NCBI GenBank assembly: GCA_031271525.1
Contig: JAISVO010000068.1
Span: forward strand, 1 to 35,783
Direction of reading: 5' to 3'
Source of the DNA: Oscillospiraceae bacterium
GTDB lineage: Bacteria; Bacillota; Clostridia; Oscillospirales; UBA929
Length of the DNA: 35,783 bases
A program made the position numbers and the translations under genes. The notes beneath the pieces are model-generated. The model worked only from the letters and a program-made list of their open reading frames with translations. It made no database searches and had not been told where the DNA came from. Positions within the stretch are counted from its first letter, which is position 1. Every line of letters starts with the position of its first letter. Below, in pieces: positions 27,403-35,783 of the stretch.

Positions 27403-28392
27403 ATGCCAAGATATGGTTTCAACATGCTCTGGATGTTCGCGAAACGGGGGGAGCGGGAAGCGTTTCCGCCCGACCTCCGTCAGCTCGACTTCATCGCGAG
27501 GCACGGGTTTAACTTCATTCGCGTGCCGACCGACTACCGCTTCTGGACGCGTGCCGACGACTTCTACAACCCGGACGAACGGGCCTTGCGGAAAATTGAC
27601 GGCTACATAGAAGCCGGGCGGGAACGGGGGCTGCACGTCAGCCTGAACATCCACCGCGCGCCGGGCTATTGCATCAACAACCCGCCGAAGGACCTCAACC
27701 TCTGGACGGATGAAGCGGCGCAGAATGCGTTTATTTTCCAATGGGAACTGTTCGCGGAACGGTATAAAGGGATCCCCGCCGAAGAATTGAGCTTTGACCT
27801 GCTGAACGAGCCGCCCGGTCCGGGGACGGGGAGTTTTACCCGGGAGCGCCACCAAAGCTTGATGCGGCGGGTGATCGGCGCGGTGAAAGCGATCGACCCC
27901 GGACGGGAAATCGTGCTGGACGGCGTCAGCGGCGGCGCGGCGGCGATCCCCGAACTGAGCGACACCGGCGCGGTGCACAGCGGGCGGGGGTACAGTCCGT
28001 TCACTGTCAGCCATTACGGCGCGGAGTGGGTCAAGGAACCTCCCGGCGGCTGGCGGGAGCCTGTCTACCCGGGCGGCGGCTGGGACAAAGACAAGCTGCG
28101 GGAGCACTACAAGCCTTGGCGGGATGTCGCCGCGGGGGGCACGCCGGTCCACATCGGCGAGTTCGGCTGCTACAACAAGACGCCCAACGGCGTCGCGCTG
28201 GCATGGCTTAGCGACTTGCTGTCCCTGTGGCGCGAGTTCGGCTGGGGGTACGCCCTGTGGAATTTCGCGGGGCCCTTCGGCGTTGTTGAGCATGGCCGCC
28301 CGGACGCAGTTTATGAAGCGCTGGACGGATACCGGATCGACCGCGCCCTGTGGGAGCTGCTCCTCGAAAACCGCGTTTCCGGAGCAATGTAG
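27403..28392 (+). CDS. GH5-family glycoside hydrolase (cellulase-like), no signal peptide
   Basis: GFNMLW, HGFNFIRVPTDYRFW, SFDLLNEP (acid/base), TPVHIGEFGCYN (nucleophile), YALWNFAGPFGV. Confidence 0.88.
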   Translation: MPRYGFNMLWMFAKRGEREAFPPDLRQLDFIARHGFNFIRVPTDYRFWTRADDFYNPDERALRKIDGYIEAGRERGLHVSLNIHRAPGYCINNPPKDLNLWTDEAAQNAFIFQWELFAERYKGIPAEELSFDLLNEPPGPGTGSFTRERHQSLMRRVIGAVKAIDPGREIVLDGVSGGAAAIPELSDTGAVHSGRGYSPFTVSHYGAEWVKEPPGGWREPVYPGGGWDKDKLREHYKPWRDVAAGGTPVHIGEFGCYNKTPNGVALAWLSDLLSLWREFGWGYALWNFAGPFGVVEHGRPDAVYEALDGYRIDRALWELLLENRVSGAM

Positions 28393-28395
28393 CTG

Positions 28396-28424
28396 TTGCG
28401 CTTTTCCCGAAACTATGGTAGGAT
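28396..28424 (+). promoter_or_regulatory. Putative promoter for ackA
   Basis: TTGCGC-N17-TAGGAT with TATGG upstream of the -10. Confidence 0.5.
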
Positions 28425-28495
28425 ACCGTATATCGCAAGGTGCGGCAAAACACCCCAAGCGGCCCGAAAAATAACGCCGGAGGTATATATACAGT

Positions 28496-29683
28496 ATGCG
28501 AATTCTAGTCATCAACGCGGGAAGCTCCTCATTGAAATACCAGCTCTTTGATATGGATTGCGGGACAGTCCTCGCGAAGGGTATCTGCGAGCGGATCGGG
28601 ATCGACGGGCGGGTCAAGCATCAGGGTAAAACCCCTTACGAAGCCGAGCTGCCGATGGGGAACCACGCCGACGCGATCCGCGCTGTCGTCGGGCTGCTCA
28701 CCTCTCCCGAGACCGGCGTCATCGCCGGTATGGGCGAGATCGACGCCATTGGGCATCGGGTGGTGCATGGCGGGGAACTCTTCTCCGAGAGCGTTTTGAT
28801 CGACGCGGCGGTCATCCGGGCGATTGAGGAATGCGTGCCCCTCGCCCCCCTGCACAACCCGCCCAACCTGATTGGCATCCGCGCCTGCGAGGAGGTTATG
28901 CCGGGGGTTCCGCAGGTCGCGGTCTTCGACACCGCCTTCCATCAGACAATGCCCGAAAGGGCGTATCTCTACGCCGTCCCCTACGATTACTACGAGCGCC
29001 TGAAGGTGCGCCGCTACGGCGTCCACGGAACCTCCCACCGGTATGTGTCCGAGCGGGCGGCGAAGATCCTCGGGCGGACCGGGCTGAAGGTCGTCACCTG
29101 CCACATGGGCAACGGATCGTCGGTCGCGGCGGTCAGCGACGGCGCTTCGGTCGATACCTCGATGGGCTTTACCCCGCTGGAGGGCGTCCCGATGGGCACC
29201 CGGAGCGGAAGCATTGATCCGGCTGTCATCGAGTACCTGATGAAGCGCGAAAACCTCTCGGCGGCGCAGGTGCTGGACATCCTCAACAAAAAGTCCGGCG
29301 TTCTGGGCGTTTCGGGGGTCTCCAGCGATTTCCGCGACCTTCTCGCGGCGTTTGAGACCAACCGGCGGGCGCGGAACGCGCTGGAACTGTTCACCTACCA
29401 CGTGAAAAAGACGGTCGGCGCTTTGGCCGCCGCGATGGGCGGCTGCGACGCGCTGGTCTTCACCGCCGGAATCGGAGAAAATAACCCGGTCATTCGGGGG
29501 ATGGTCTGTTCCGGGCTTTCGTTCATGGGTCTCACGCTGGACGAGGAGCTGAATAAGACCGCAAAAGGCGAGTCGGTCATCTCAACCCCCGACAGCCGGG
29601 GAAAAATCTTGGTCATCCCGACAAACGAAGAGCTGGTGATCGCCGAGGACACCCGCAGGATCGCCGAAAAATCAACCCGATGA
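28496..29683 (+). CDS. ackA: Acetate kinase
   Basis: MRILVINAGSSSLKYQLFD, IGHRVVHGGE, FDTAFHQTMPERAYLYAVPY, RRYGVHGTSHRYV, CHMGNGSSVAAV, FTAGIGENNPVIR. Confidence 0.98.
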   Translation: MRILVINAGSSSLKYQLFDMDCGTVLAKGICERIGIDGRVKHQGKTPYEAELPMGNHADAIRAVVGLLTSPETGVIAGMGEIDAIGHRVVHGGELFSESVLIDAAVIRAIEECVPLAPLHNPPNLIGIRACEEVMPGVPQVAVFDTAFHQTMPERAYLYAVPYDYYERLKVRRYGVHGTSHRYVSERAAKILGRTGLKVVTCHMGNGSSVAAVSDGASVDTSMGFTPLEGVPMGTRSGSIDPAVIEYLMKRENLSAAQVLDILNKKSGVLGVSGVSSDFRDLLAAFETNRRARNALELFTYHVKKTVGALAAAMGGCDALVFTAGIGENNPVIRGMVCSGLSFMGLTLDEELNKTAKGESVISTPDSRGKILVIPTNEELVIAEDTRRIAEKSTR

Positions 29684-30759
29684 ATGTCTGTGCCGTCATC
29701 GCGGAATACAACCCTCTCCATCATGGTCATCTGACCCACATAGCCCGTATCCGCGCCCTCTTGGGCACCGATACGGGCTTGGTCGCAATTATGAGCGGAA
29801 ATGTCGTCCAGCGGGGGGAGTTCCCGATCCTTGAGAAGACCGTCCGGACCCGAATGGCGCTTGCCGCCGGGTTTGACCTTGTTTTCGAGCTGCCCGCGCC
29901 GTATGCCTGCGCGCCCGCTGAAAAATTCGCGCGGGGCGCTGTTGACATCGCCGCCAACTTAGGGGTTGTAACCCACCTTTCGTTCGGCGCCGAGACCGCC
30001 GATCTGGACGCGCTGCGGGAGCTCAGCGAGCGGTCCGTTGGGGAGCTGCCCAAGGATGTTCCGATGGCGGCGGCGCTGCCGGAGCTATTCCCGGACGCTG
30101 CGGCGCTGTTTACCCCCAACAACATCCTCGCTCTGGAATACCTCCGCGCCCTCAAGGGCACCGGGATTACCCCCCTGCCGGTCGCCCGGGAGGGAAGCGT
30201 CCACGACGGGCCCGGCTCGGCGTCCGAGATCCGTAAGCGCGTCCTCGCCGGCTCGGTCCCGAAGACAACGCCGTTTTATAGTTTGTGGCGGGAGGAGGAA
30301 CGCGCCGGCCGTGCGCCGATCACCCTGCTGAAGCAGGAGGGCGCGGTGCTGAGCCGTCTCCGCCGGATGAGCATGATGGATTTTTTGGTCCTTCCCGACG
30401 TCGGCGCGGGGGGGCTCGCGCAGCGGCTCTACCGGGCCGCGGTCGGCGCGAGGAGCCTGCCGGAGCTGTACCGCCTCGCGAAAACCAAACGGTATACGCT
30501 GGCGCGGATCCGCCGGTGCGTCCTCGCGGCGTTCCTAAGCCTTCCCGAAACTCCGCCCCCGCCCCATATCCGTCTGCTCGGACTCGGAAAGCGGGGCCCG
30601 GAGCTGTTGTCGCGCGTAAATTCCCCCGTGATCAGCCGTCCGGCGGCGCACAGGGGCCAGCTCGCGCTGGAGGCCGCCATCACCGACCAGCTTGCCCTCT
30701 GTATGCCATACCCCGAGACCGCCGGCGGCGAATGGCGCAAAGGGGTCGTAAAAGGGTAG
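29680..30759 (+). CDS. tmcAL: tRNA(Met) cytidine acetate ligase (TmcAL/YlbM)
   Basis: VCAVIAEYNPLHHGHLTHIARIR, AIMSGNVVQRGEFPILEKTVRTRMAL, GPGSASEIRKRV. ATG overlaps the ackA stop (ATGA). Confidence 0.93.
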   Translation: MNVCAVIAEYNPLHHGHLTHIARIRALLGTDTGLVAIMSGNVVQRGEFPILEKTVRTRMALAAGFDLVFELPAPYACAPAEKFARGAVDIAANLGVVTHLSFGAETADLDALRELSERSVGELPKDVPMAAALPELFPDAAALFTPNNILALEYLRALKGTGITPLPVAREGSVHDGPGSASEIRKRVLAGSVPKTTPFYSLWREEERAGRAPITLLKQEGAVLSRLRRMSMMDFLVLPDVGAGGLAQRLYRAAVGARSLPELYRLAKTKRYTLARIRRCVLAAFLSLPETPPPPHIRLLGLGKRGPELLSRVNSPVISRPAAHRGQLALEAAITDQLALCMPYPETAGGEWRKGVVKG

Positions 30760-30887
30760 GACGCGAGGCGCGGCGGCTCGGCAAACCGCTGCGTTCCTGC
30801 GCCGATGTGTTCCCATACCGTTGCCGCTGTCATTTTTCCGCTTACCGTAACATACATATACCCCACACGGGACAAGGGGGGTTGGGG

Positions 30888-31337
30888 ATGTCGGGGAGGC
30901 GGACGGCGCTCCACTTTTTCCTCGCCGCGCTGACGGGAGCGCTGGCGAGCCTGTTCACCGTCCATATGGGCGAGCGGTTTGCCCTGCTCAAAACGCCCTT
31001 CCTTTTCCCGCCGGTATCGTTGCTGCCGGTAGGTTGGGCGGTGTCGCTCCTCCTCGCGGCGGCGGCGATCCGCCCCGCCGATCCGGCGTCAGGCGACGGA
31101 CAAAAGGCGATGCGCGCCTTCTATCTGTCGCTTGCCCTAATCCTCCTATGGCCCGTTTTCTTCTTCCGTCTGGACGCGAAAGCAGGAGGCGCCGCCGTCC
31201 TCCTGCTCCTCACCGGGGTGCTGCTTCACGCGCGGAAGCTGATCGGTCCCGGGACCGGGCAAAAGCTGCTTGTTCCCTGCTGTCTCTGGACGGGGTATCT
31301 CTCCTATTTGAATATCGGGATCTGCCTGTTGAATTGA
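30888..31337 (+). CDS. tspO: TspO/MBR-like membrane protein
   Basis: Five hydrophobic segments; LLKTPFLFPPVSLLPVGWAV and LLVPCCLWTGYLSYLNIGICLLN resemble the TspO WxxPP/WAV and C-terminal LW..ATYLN..I..LN motifs. Confidence 0.72.
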   Translation: MSGRRTALHFFLAALTGALASLFTVHMGERFALLKTPFLFPPVSLLPVGWAVSLLLAAAAIRPADPASGDGQKAMRAFYLSLALILLWPVFFFRLDAKAGGAAVLLLLTGVLLHARKLIGPGTGQKLLVPCCLWTGYLSYLNIGICLLN

Positions 31338-31341
31338 GGGC

Positions 31342-32430
31342 TTACCCTTCGTCTTCCATCGGCTGGACCCTTCGCCAGCTGCCCAGCAGAATGGCGACGG
31401 CGCTGAACGCTCCGAGGAAGAAAATCGGCGTCCAATACCCTTCAAAGGTGACCTCCCGAACCCCCTGAAGCCCCCGCGCCAGCCAGTAGCCGGGCGAAAA
31501 CCACGCGATTTTCCGCATGATCTCCGGTACCAAATCCAGCGGCCAGAACAGCCCGCCCAGCATCGAGATGATGACCGACAGCATCGTCATCGCGACTGAC
31601 GCGACCCCAAGGTTCCGCGCAAACGACATAATCGCGAGGATCGCGCTGACCGCGAACAGGTTGTACAGCGAGAGCAGCAAGAAGATATACGGCGGGTTCG
31701 GCACCGCGCCGATCTGCCGGCTGACCGCGCCGAGCGTCAGAGCCGCCGTGACCTCCAGCGCGAGGAAGGCCGCGAGCGCCGACTGCACCATCGTCCTGCG
31801 GGGGGTGAGCGGCAGGACGCCCAGCCGGTCGGGCATCCCCCGGAGCTTATCGTCGCTCAGGGTTTTCACGATGAAGTAGGACGTGAAGATCGCGACAAAC
31901 CCATACATCCCAAACCAGAAGGCAATCGTCTCCCAGTTGTCGCCGGGGGCTCTCGTCAGCGTCACCTCGGACGCTTCTTCCCATGCGGCGAGCTTTGCCG
32001 GGTCGTCGGTGCCCAGAAGGATCAGCGAGCGGGCGATGCTCTCGGCGTTGACGCTCGCTAAAGCAGACACCTCGGAGATTCGGAGGGAATACCCCTCCAG
32101 CTTGGGGGCTTGTTTCGCAAGCACCGCCTCTTGGAACCCCTCGGGAATGACCAAGATCCAAGGTACCTCCGAATCGGTCAGGGTGGCGGAGATGTCCTCC
32201 TCGGCGACCATCCGGGTATCGTACCGCTTTTCCATCTGCCGGATCATGGTTTCGGACAGGACCGACCCGTCTTTGTCGCAGACGCCGAACGAGAACGCCG
32301 CGTCGTTGTTGACGGAGGATTCGCCGGTCAGGCCGATCAAGGCGGAGAAGATCACCGGGAAGAGGATCACAAAGACAAGGTTGATCGGCTGTTTGAAGAT
32401 CCGCCGGAGGGCTGTTTGGAAAACCGTCAC
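31342..32430 (-). CDS. ABC-2 type transporter permease
   Basis: N-terminal TM and large extracytoplasmic loop, then several TM helices (LGGLFWPLDLVPEIMRKIAWFSPGYWLARGL), typical of ABC2_membrane_3. Confidence 0.85.
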   Translation of the reverse strand: MTVFQTALRRIFKQPINLVFVILFPVIFSALIGLTGESSVNNDAAFSFGVCDKDGSVLSETMIRQMEKRYDTRMVAEEDISATLTDSEVPWILVIPEGFQEAVLAKQAPKLEGYSLRISEVSALASVNAESIARSLILLGTDDPAKLAAWEEASEVTLTRAPGDNWETIAFWFGMYGFVAIFTSYFIVKTLSDDKLRGMPDRLGVLPLTPRRTMVQSALAAFLALEVTAALTLGAVSRQIGAVPNPPYIFLLLSLYNLFAVSAILAIMSFARNLGVASVAMTMLSVIISMLGGLFWPLDLVPEIMRKIAWFSPGYWLARGLQGVREVTFEGYWTPIFFLGAFSAVAILLGSWRRVQPMEDEG

Positions 32431-33518
32431 GAAAACCGCCTCCTTCCAAGGATAAAGGACAGGACATAGAAGAGGAGCCCAAGCCCGAACAGCGCGGCGA
32501 GGCAGAACATCATCTTTCCCTCGTTTCCCCCGAAGATTGAGCCGAAGATCACGGTATGCGCCATCGCGTTGGGCGCGTATTGGAAGACCGCGTCGGCGGG
32601 GCCGAAGGATACCTTGGTGTAGCCGCCCGACACGAAGGTACTCACCCAGAAGAACGCCTGCGCCGCGCCGCCGGCGGCGCCCGGGTGCCGGAACAGCATC
32701 AGCAGGAAGAGGCAGAGCGCCTGCGAGAGCAGCACCACGGCGAACAGGGTGGCGAGCACCAGCGGGATTCGCTCCCCCCAGTAGACGCCGTAGACGACGC
32801 CGGAGAAGACAAAGGTCACCATTCCCTGCAAAAAACTGGTCACGGTGGATGCCGCCAGCAGACCGCCGACCAGCGCCGCCTTGGAGATCGGGGCGGTGCG
32901 CGCCCGTCTGCCCGTGTCGCTCAGCATCCCTTTGCTAAAAAGCTCCACTCCGTTCAGCCCGGTATAAAGGAGGATCATGACGAGCATCGTCACGGCGTAG
33001 TAGTCGGTTGCGCTCGGGGCGCGTTTGCCCAGCGGCATATCGGTCACCGAAAGGTCCATCCCAAGCGCCGCCGCGATGTCGCCGCCCTCCGTGGCCGCCG
33101 CCGCGGCGGCCGCGCCAATCCGCTGATACGAATCGAGGATCGAGAGGGCAATTTGGGCGGTGAACGAGATCTGGGACTGGCTCAGCACATCCAGACTGCC
33201 GTCGCCGCCCTCCACAACGGCGCAGATCACGTCCCCGCTCTTTGTAAGCGCTTCCGCCTCGGCGGCGTCGGTGTAGGTAAGCTCGAAGAAGGGGGAAATA
33301 TCGGGCGACGCGAGGAAGGCACGGAGGGGACCGCCCTCTTCGGCGGCGACCGCCATTGGCGCCGGCTCCAGTTCAATATCCGCCGAGATATAGGTGGACA
33401 GCGCCGTCCCGAGAATCAAAATGAGCAGGATGGGGAAAGCGATCAGGATGAATACGCTGACCGGACTTTTCCAGAGGGACTTGAACCCCACCGCGAAGGT
33501 CGCGAGGAAGCCTCTCAT
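32427..33518 (-). CDS. ABC-2 type transporter permease
   Basis: Same topology as the downstream permease; coupled 4-bp overlaps with both neighbours. Confidence 0.85.
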   Translation of the reverse strand: MRGFLATFAVGFKSLWKSPVSVFILIAFPILLILILGTALSTYISADIELEPAPMAVAAEEGGPLRAFLASPDISPFFELTYTDAAEAEALTKSGDVICAVVEGGDGSLDVLSQSQISFTAQIALSILDSYQRIGAAAAAAATEGGDIAAALGMDLSVTDMPLGKRAPSATDYYAVTMLVMILLYTGLNGVELFSKGMLSDTGRRARTAPISKAALVGGLLAASTVTSFLQGMVTFVFSGVVYGVYWGERIPLVLATLFAVVLLSQALCLFLLMLFRHPGAAGGAAQAFFWVSTFVSGGYTKVSFGPADAVFQYAPNAMAHTVIFGSIFGGNEGKMMFCLAALFGLGLLFYVLSFILGRRRFS

Positions 33519-34459
33519 ATCCCCTCACCTCCGTTATCCCGGAGCTTCTTTCCGGTGAGCGCGAGGAAGGCGTCCTCCAAGGTCGGGCGTTTTGCCGCTA
33601 CGCTCAAGATGACATACGGCGCGGCGCACTCGATGATCCGGGCGAGGTTCTGCGAACCCGCCGCGCTGGTCACGGTCAGCGACCGCCCGTCCGGCTCGCA
33701 CCGCTGCACCCCCTGCACCTTCTTAACGCTGTCGGGCAGATCCGGCGCGGCTTCCCGCACCTCCAGCGTCACCGTCTCCTCGAAGATCGCGGCTTTTGTC
33801 AGTTCCTCCACACTGCCGTTCGCGATGACATGCCCCGCGTCCATGATCAGGACCCGGGAACAAACCCGCTCGACCTCCTCCATGTAGTGGGAGGTGTACA
33901 GCACCGTCGTTCCCGCCTTGGCCATCCCCTCCACGAAGCTCAGGATGTGATTGCGCGACTGCGGGTCGATCCCCACCGTCGGTTCGTCCAGAATCAGCAG
34001 TTCGGGGCGGTGGATGATGGCGCAGCCGATGTTTAGGCGCCGTTTCATCCCGCCGGAAAATTTCTTGGGCGCTTTCTTCGCGACGTCGGTTAACCCGAGC
34101 AGCTCCAGAACCTCGTCAACCCTGTTTTTGAGGTCGTGCCCCCGCACGCCGTAGAGTCGTCCGAAGTAGTTCAGGTTGTCCCGCGCCGACAGTGTTTCGT
34201 AGAGCGCTAAATCTTGCGGCACAACGCCGATCCGTCTCTTTACGGCGAGGGCCGCGCCTTTCATCTCGGTGCCGAACAGCCGGGTTTCGCCCGCGTCGGC
34301 GGTGGTCAGCCCGGTCAGAACCCGGATGGCGGTGGTTTTGCCCGCGCCGTTGGGACCCAGAAGCCCCAGCGTCTCCCCTTGATGTATCGTCAGGTTCATG
34401 TGGTCCAGCGCGGTATGCGCCTGATACCTCTTCACGATGTTCTCCATAGATGCTACCAT
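33515..34459 (-). CDS. ABC transporter ATP-binding protein
   Basis: Walker [10 protein letters not shown], signature [12 protein letters not shown], Walker [14 protein letters not shown]. Confidence 0.95.
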   Translation of the reverse strand: MVASMENIVKRYQAHTALDHMNLTIHQGETLGLLGPNGAGKTTAIRVLTGLTTADAGETRLFGTEMKGAALAVKRRIGVVPQDLALYETLSARDNLNYFGRLYGVRGHDLKNRVDEVLELLGLTDVAKKAPKKFSGGMKRRLNIGCAIIHRPELLILDEPTVGIDPQSRNHILSFVEGMAKAGTTVLYTSHYMEEVERVCSRVLIMDAGHVIANGSVEELTKAAIFEETVTLEVREAAPDLPDSVKKVQGVQRCEPDGRSLTVTSAAGSQNLARIIECAAPYVILSVAAKRPTLEDAFLALTGKKLRDNGGEGI

Positions 34460-34506
34460 CTGTTATCTCCTCCTCGTTCCTTCTTGCCCCGATTGTAACA
34501 TAAAAC

Positions 34507-34533
34507 GCCTCGCGGCGAACAGTGCCGCGAGGC
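34507..34533. repeat. Perfect 10-bp inverted repeat (hairpin) in the divergent intergenic region
   Basis: GCCTCGCGGC-gaacagt-GCCGCGAGGC. Confidence 0.75.
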
Positions 34534-34545
34534 ATATGTTGGGGG

Positions 34546-34557
34546 TGACAATTGTCA
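34546..34557. promoter_or_regulatory. Perfect 12-bp palindrome, candidate operator
   Basis: TGACAATTGTCA. Confidence 0.5.
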
Positions 34558-34561
34558 TGGG

Positions 34562-34576
34562 TTAACCGGCGGTTAA
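34562..34576. promoter_or_regulatory. Inverted repeat, candidate operator
   Basis: TTAACC-GGC-GGTTAA. Confidence 0.5.
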
Positions 34577-34647
34577 GGAGGCTTTGCCGCTTACAAGTCC
34601 CGCCTGTCTATCGGGGTAACAATGAGTAACCTGCGTTGAAAGCCGTA

Positions 34648-34676
34648 TTGACACGGCATATGCGCCGTGCTATCCT
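34648..34676 (+). promoter_or_regulatory. Sigma70-type promoter of the MBL-fold gene with an inverted repeat in the spacer
   Basis: TTGACA (34648-34653)-N17-TATCCT (34671-34676). CACGGC-ATATGC-GCCGTG spans the -35 end and spacer. Confidence 0.82.
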
Positions 34677-34751
34677 GTACACACGGGACTCAAAAGAGGC
34701 TCCTCACATGACGCCGCATTTAACGAAACATAGTAGGAGGGGGAAGGACGC

Positions 34752-35348
34752 ATGCCAAAGCTGCTCTATCAAGGTCACGGGAGCTACCGCCTGACCGCCG
34801 GCGATGGGCGGGTTATCTACGTTGACCCATACGCGGGAGAGGGGTACGACGCTCCCGCCGACGTTATCCTTGTCACGCACCAGCACGGCGACCACAACCA
34901 AACGCAGTTGTGCGCCAAGAAGACGGATTGCGCCGTCATCAGCAACGAAGACGCCATTGCGTTACGCGGGAGGTATAACAAGTTTGACCTTGGCGGCATC
35001 CGTGTGCAAGCAGTGAAAGCCGAGAACCGGAACCATGACCCGGGAGAATGCGTCGGCTTTATCGTCCATATCGACGGCGTGAAGCTCTATGCCAGCGGGG
35101 ACACCTCCAAAACCGAGGAGATGGAGTTGTTCCCGGACATGGACCTTGATTACGCCATCCTGTGCGGCGACGGGGTCTACAACATGGGCCCCGGGGAAGC
35201 CGCCGAGTGTGCCCGGCTGATCGGGGCGAAGCGCAACATCCTTGTCCACGTTAAACCGGGAGCGCTGTTCGACCGAAAGATCGCCGAAGACTGGGACGCG
35301 CCGAATAAACTGATCATAGAACCCGGCGAAGAAATCGAATTACGCTGA
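34752..35348 (+). CDS. MBL-fold metallo-hydrolase (UlaG-like)
   Basis: VILVTHQHGDHNQ, VGFIVHIDGVKLYASGDTSKTEEM, ILCGDGVYNMGPGEAAECARLIGAKRNILVHVKPGALF. Confidence 0.88.
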   Translation: MPKLLYQGHGSYRLTAGDGRVIYVDPYAGEGYDAPADVILVTHQHGDHNQTQLCAKKTDCAVISNEDAIALRGRYNKFDLGGIRVQAVKAENRNHDPGECVGFIVHIDGVKLYASGDTSKTEEMELFPDMDLDYAILCGDGVYNMGPGEAAECARLIGAKRNILVHVKPGALFDRKIAEDWDAPNKLIIEPGEEIELR

Positions 35349-35392
35349 CAAAGGAGCAAAGACCTCTTTTCATACGGCTGTACAGGCGGGTG

Positions 35393-35783
35393 TCAGAGCG
35401 TTTCGCCGTGTTTCCGGCCTTCCGCCATCGCCTTTGCGGCGGCGTAGGCCGCAGCCTTTTTATAGTCGTTGTTCCAGCGGTTGATTCCTATGTAGTCGAA
35501 AATAACGGCGTCTGTATGGCGGCAGAAGCGGTCCATCTGCTCAAGGCAGGGAAGCAGCCCGTTCCCGCTGCCGCCGGGGGACGCCGCCAACAAGACGGGT
35601 TTTCCGCTGACCACGCCCTTATGCCCGCCGAGGAAGCTGTCACAGCGGCGCAGCCGGTCTAGGAAGCACTTCAACCCTTCCGCCATCTCGCTCCAGTATA
35701 CCGGTGTGATCAGCGCCAGAGCGTCCGCTTTGCGGACTTCTTCCTTCGCGTCGGCAAAACCGTCATTGCCAAAGGCGCAAGCG
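35393..35783 (-). CDS. Flavodoxin-like NADPH-dependent FMN reductase family protein, partial (5' end outside window)
   Basis: The frame stays open to the right edge: ...ADALALITPVYWSEMAEGLKCFLDRLRRCDSFLGGHKGVVSGKPVLLAASPGGSGNG..., typical of iron-sulfur flavoprotein/FMN reductases. Confidence 0.75.
   Translation of the reverse strand, partial: ACAFGNDGFADAKEEVRKADALALITPVYWSEMAEGLKCFLDRLRRCDSFLGGHKGVVSGKPVLLAASPGGSGNGLLPCLEQMDRFCRHTDAVIFDYIGINRWNNDYKKAAAYAAAKAMAEGRKHGETL

Noticed and set aside
27103-28617. 504-aa minus-strand ORF opposite GH11/GH5
   Set aside because: Overlaps two confident glycoside hydrolase genes in antisense and shows no family motif.
35350-35370. Possible terminator AAAGGAG-caaagac-CTCTTTT between the MBL gene and the converging reductase gene
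   Set aside because: AT-rich weak stem with a G-U pair; not strong enough to call without transcript-end data.

Overview
High-GC bacterial chromosomal segment, probably Clostridia/Firmicutes from its gene content and synteny. It is gene-dense, and no rRNA, tRNA, CRISPR array or transposase was recognised. From left to right it contains: a partial amidohydrolase; tadA; a zinc-ribbon membrane protein; a housekeeping block on the minus strand (alr, Orn/Lys/Arg decarboxylase, darA, holB, ricT, tatD); a histidine kinase/OmpR response regulator pair; a NarL-type regulator downstream of an intracellular GH10 xylanase; a nine-gene branched-chain amino acid operon (ilvB, methyltransferase, ilvC, ilvD, leuA, cimA, leuC, leuD, leuB); a secreted M6-type metalloprotease with LRRs; a membrane-anchored GH11 xylanase followed by an intracellular GH5; ackA-tmcAL; a TspO-like protein; a three-gene ABC-2 transporter; an MBL-fold hydrolase; and a partial flavodoxin-like reductase. 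Main points of interest: (1) an unannotated 36-aa leader peptide with 15 Ile/Leu/Val residues, between a consensus promoter and a rho-independent terminator upstream of ilvB, with mutually exclusive stems that look like ribosome-mediated attenuation; (2) an in-frame TAG inside an otherwise intact tatD; (3) a methyltransferase gene translationally coupled between ilvB and ilvC, where ilvN would be expected; (4) a possible AUA start codon on the OmpR-type regulator; (5) a palindrome-rich divergent intergenic region (34460-34751) including an inverted repeat that fills a promoter spacer.
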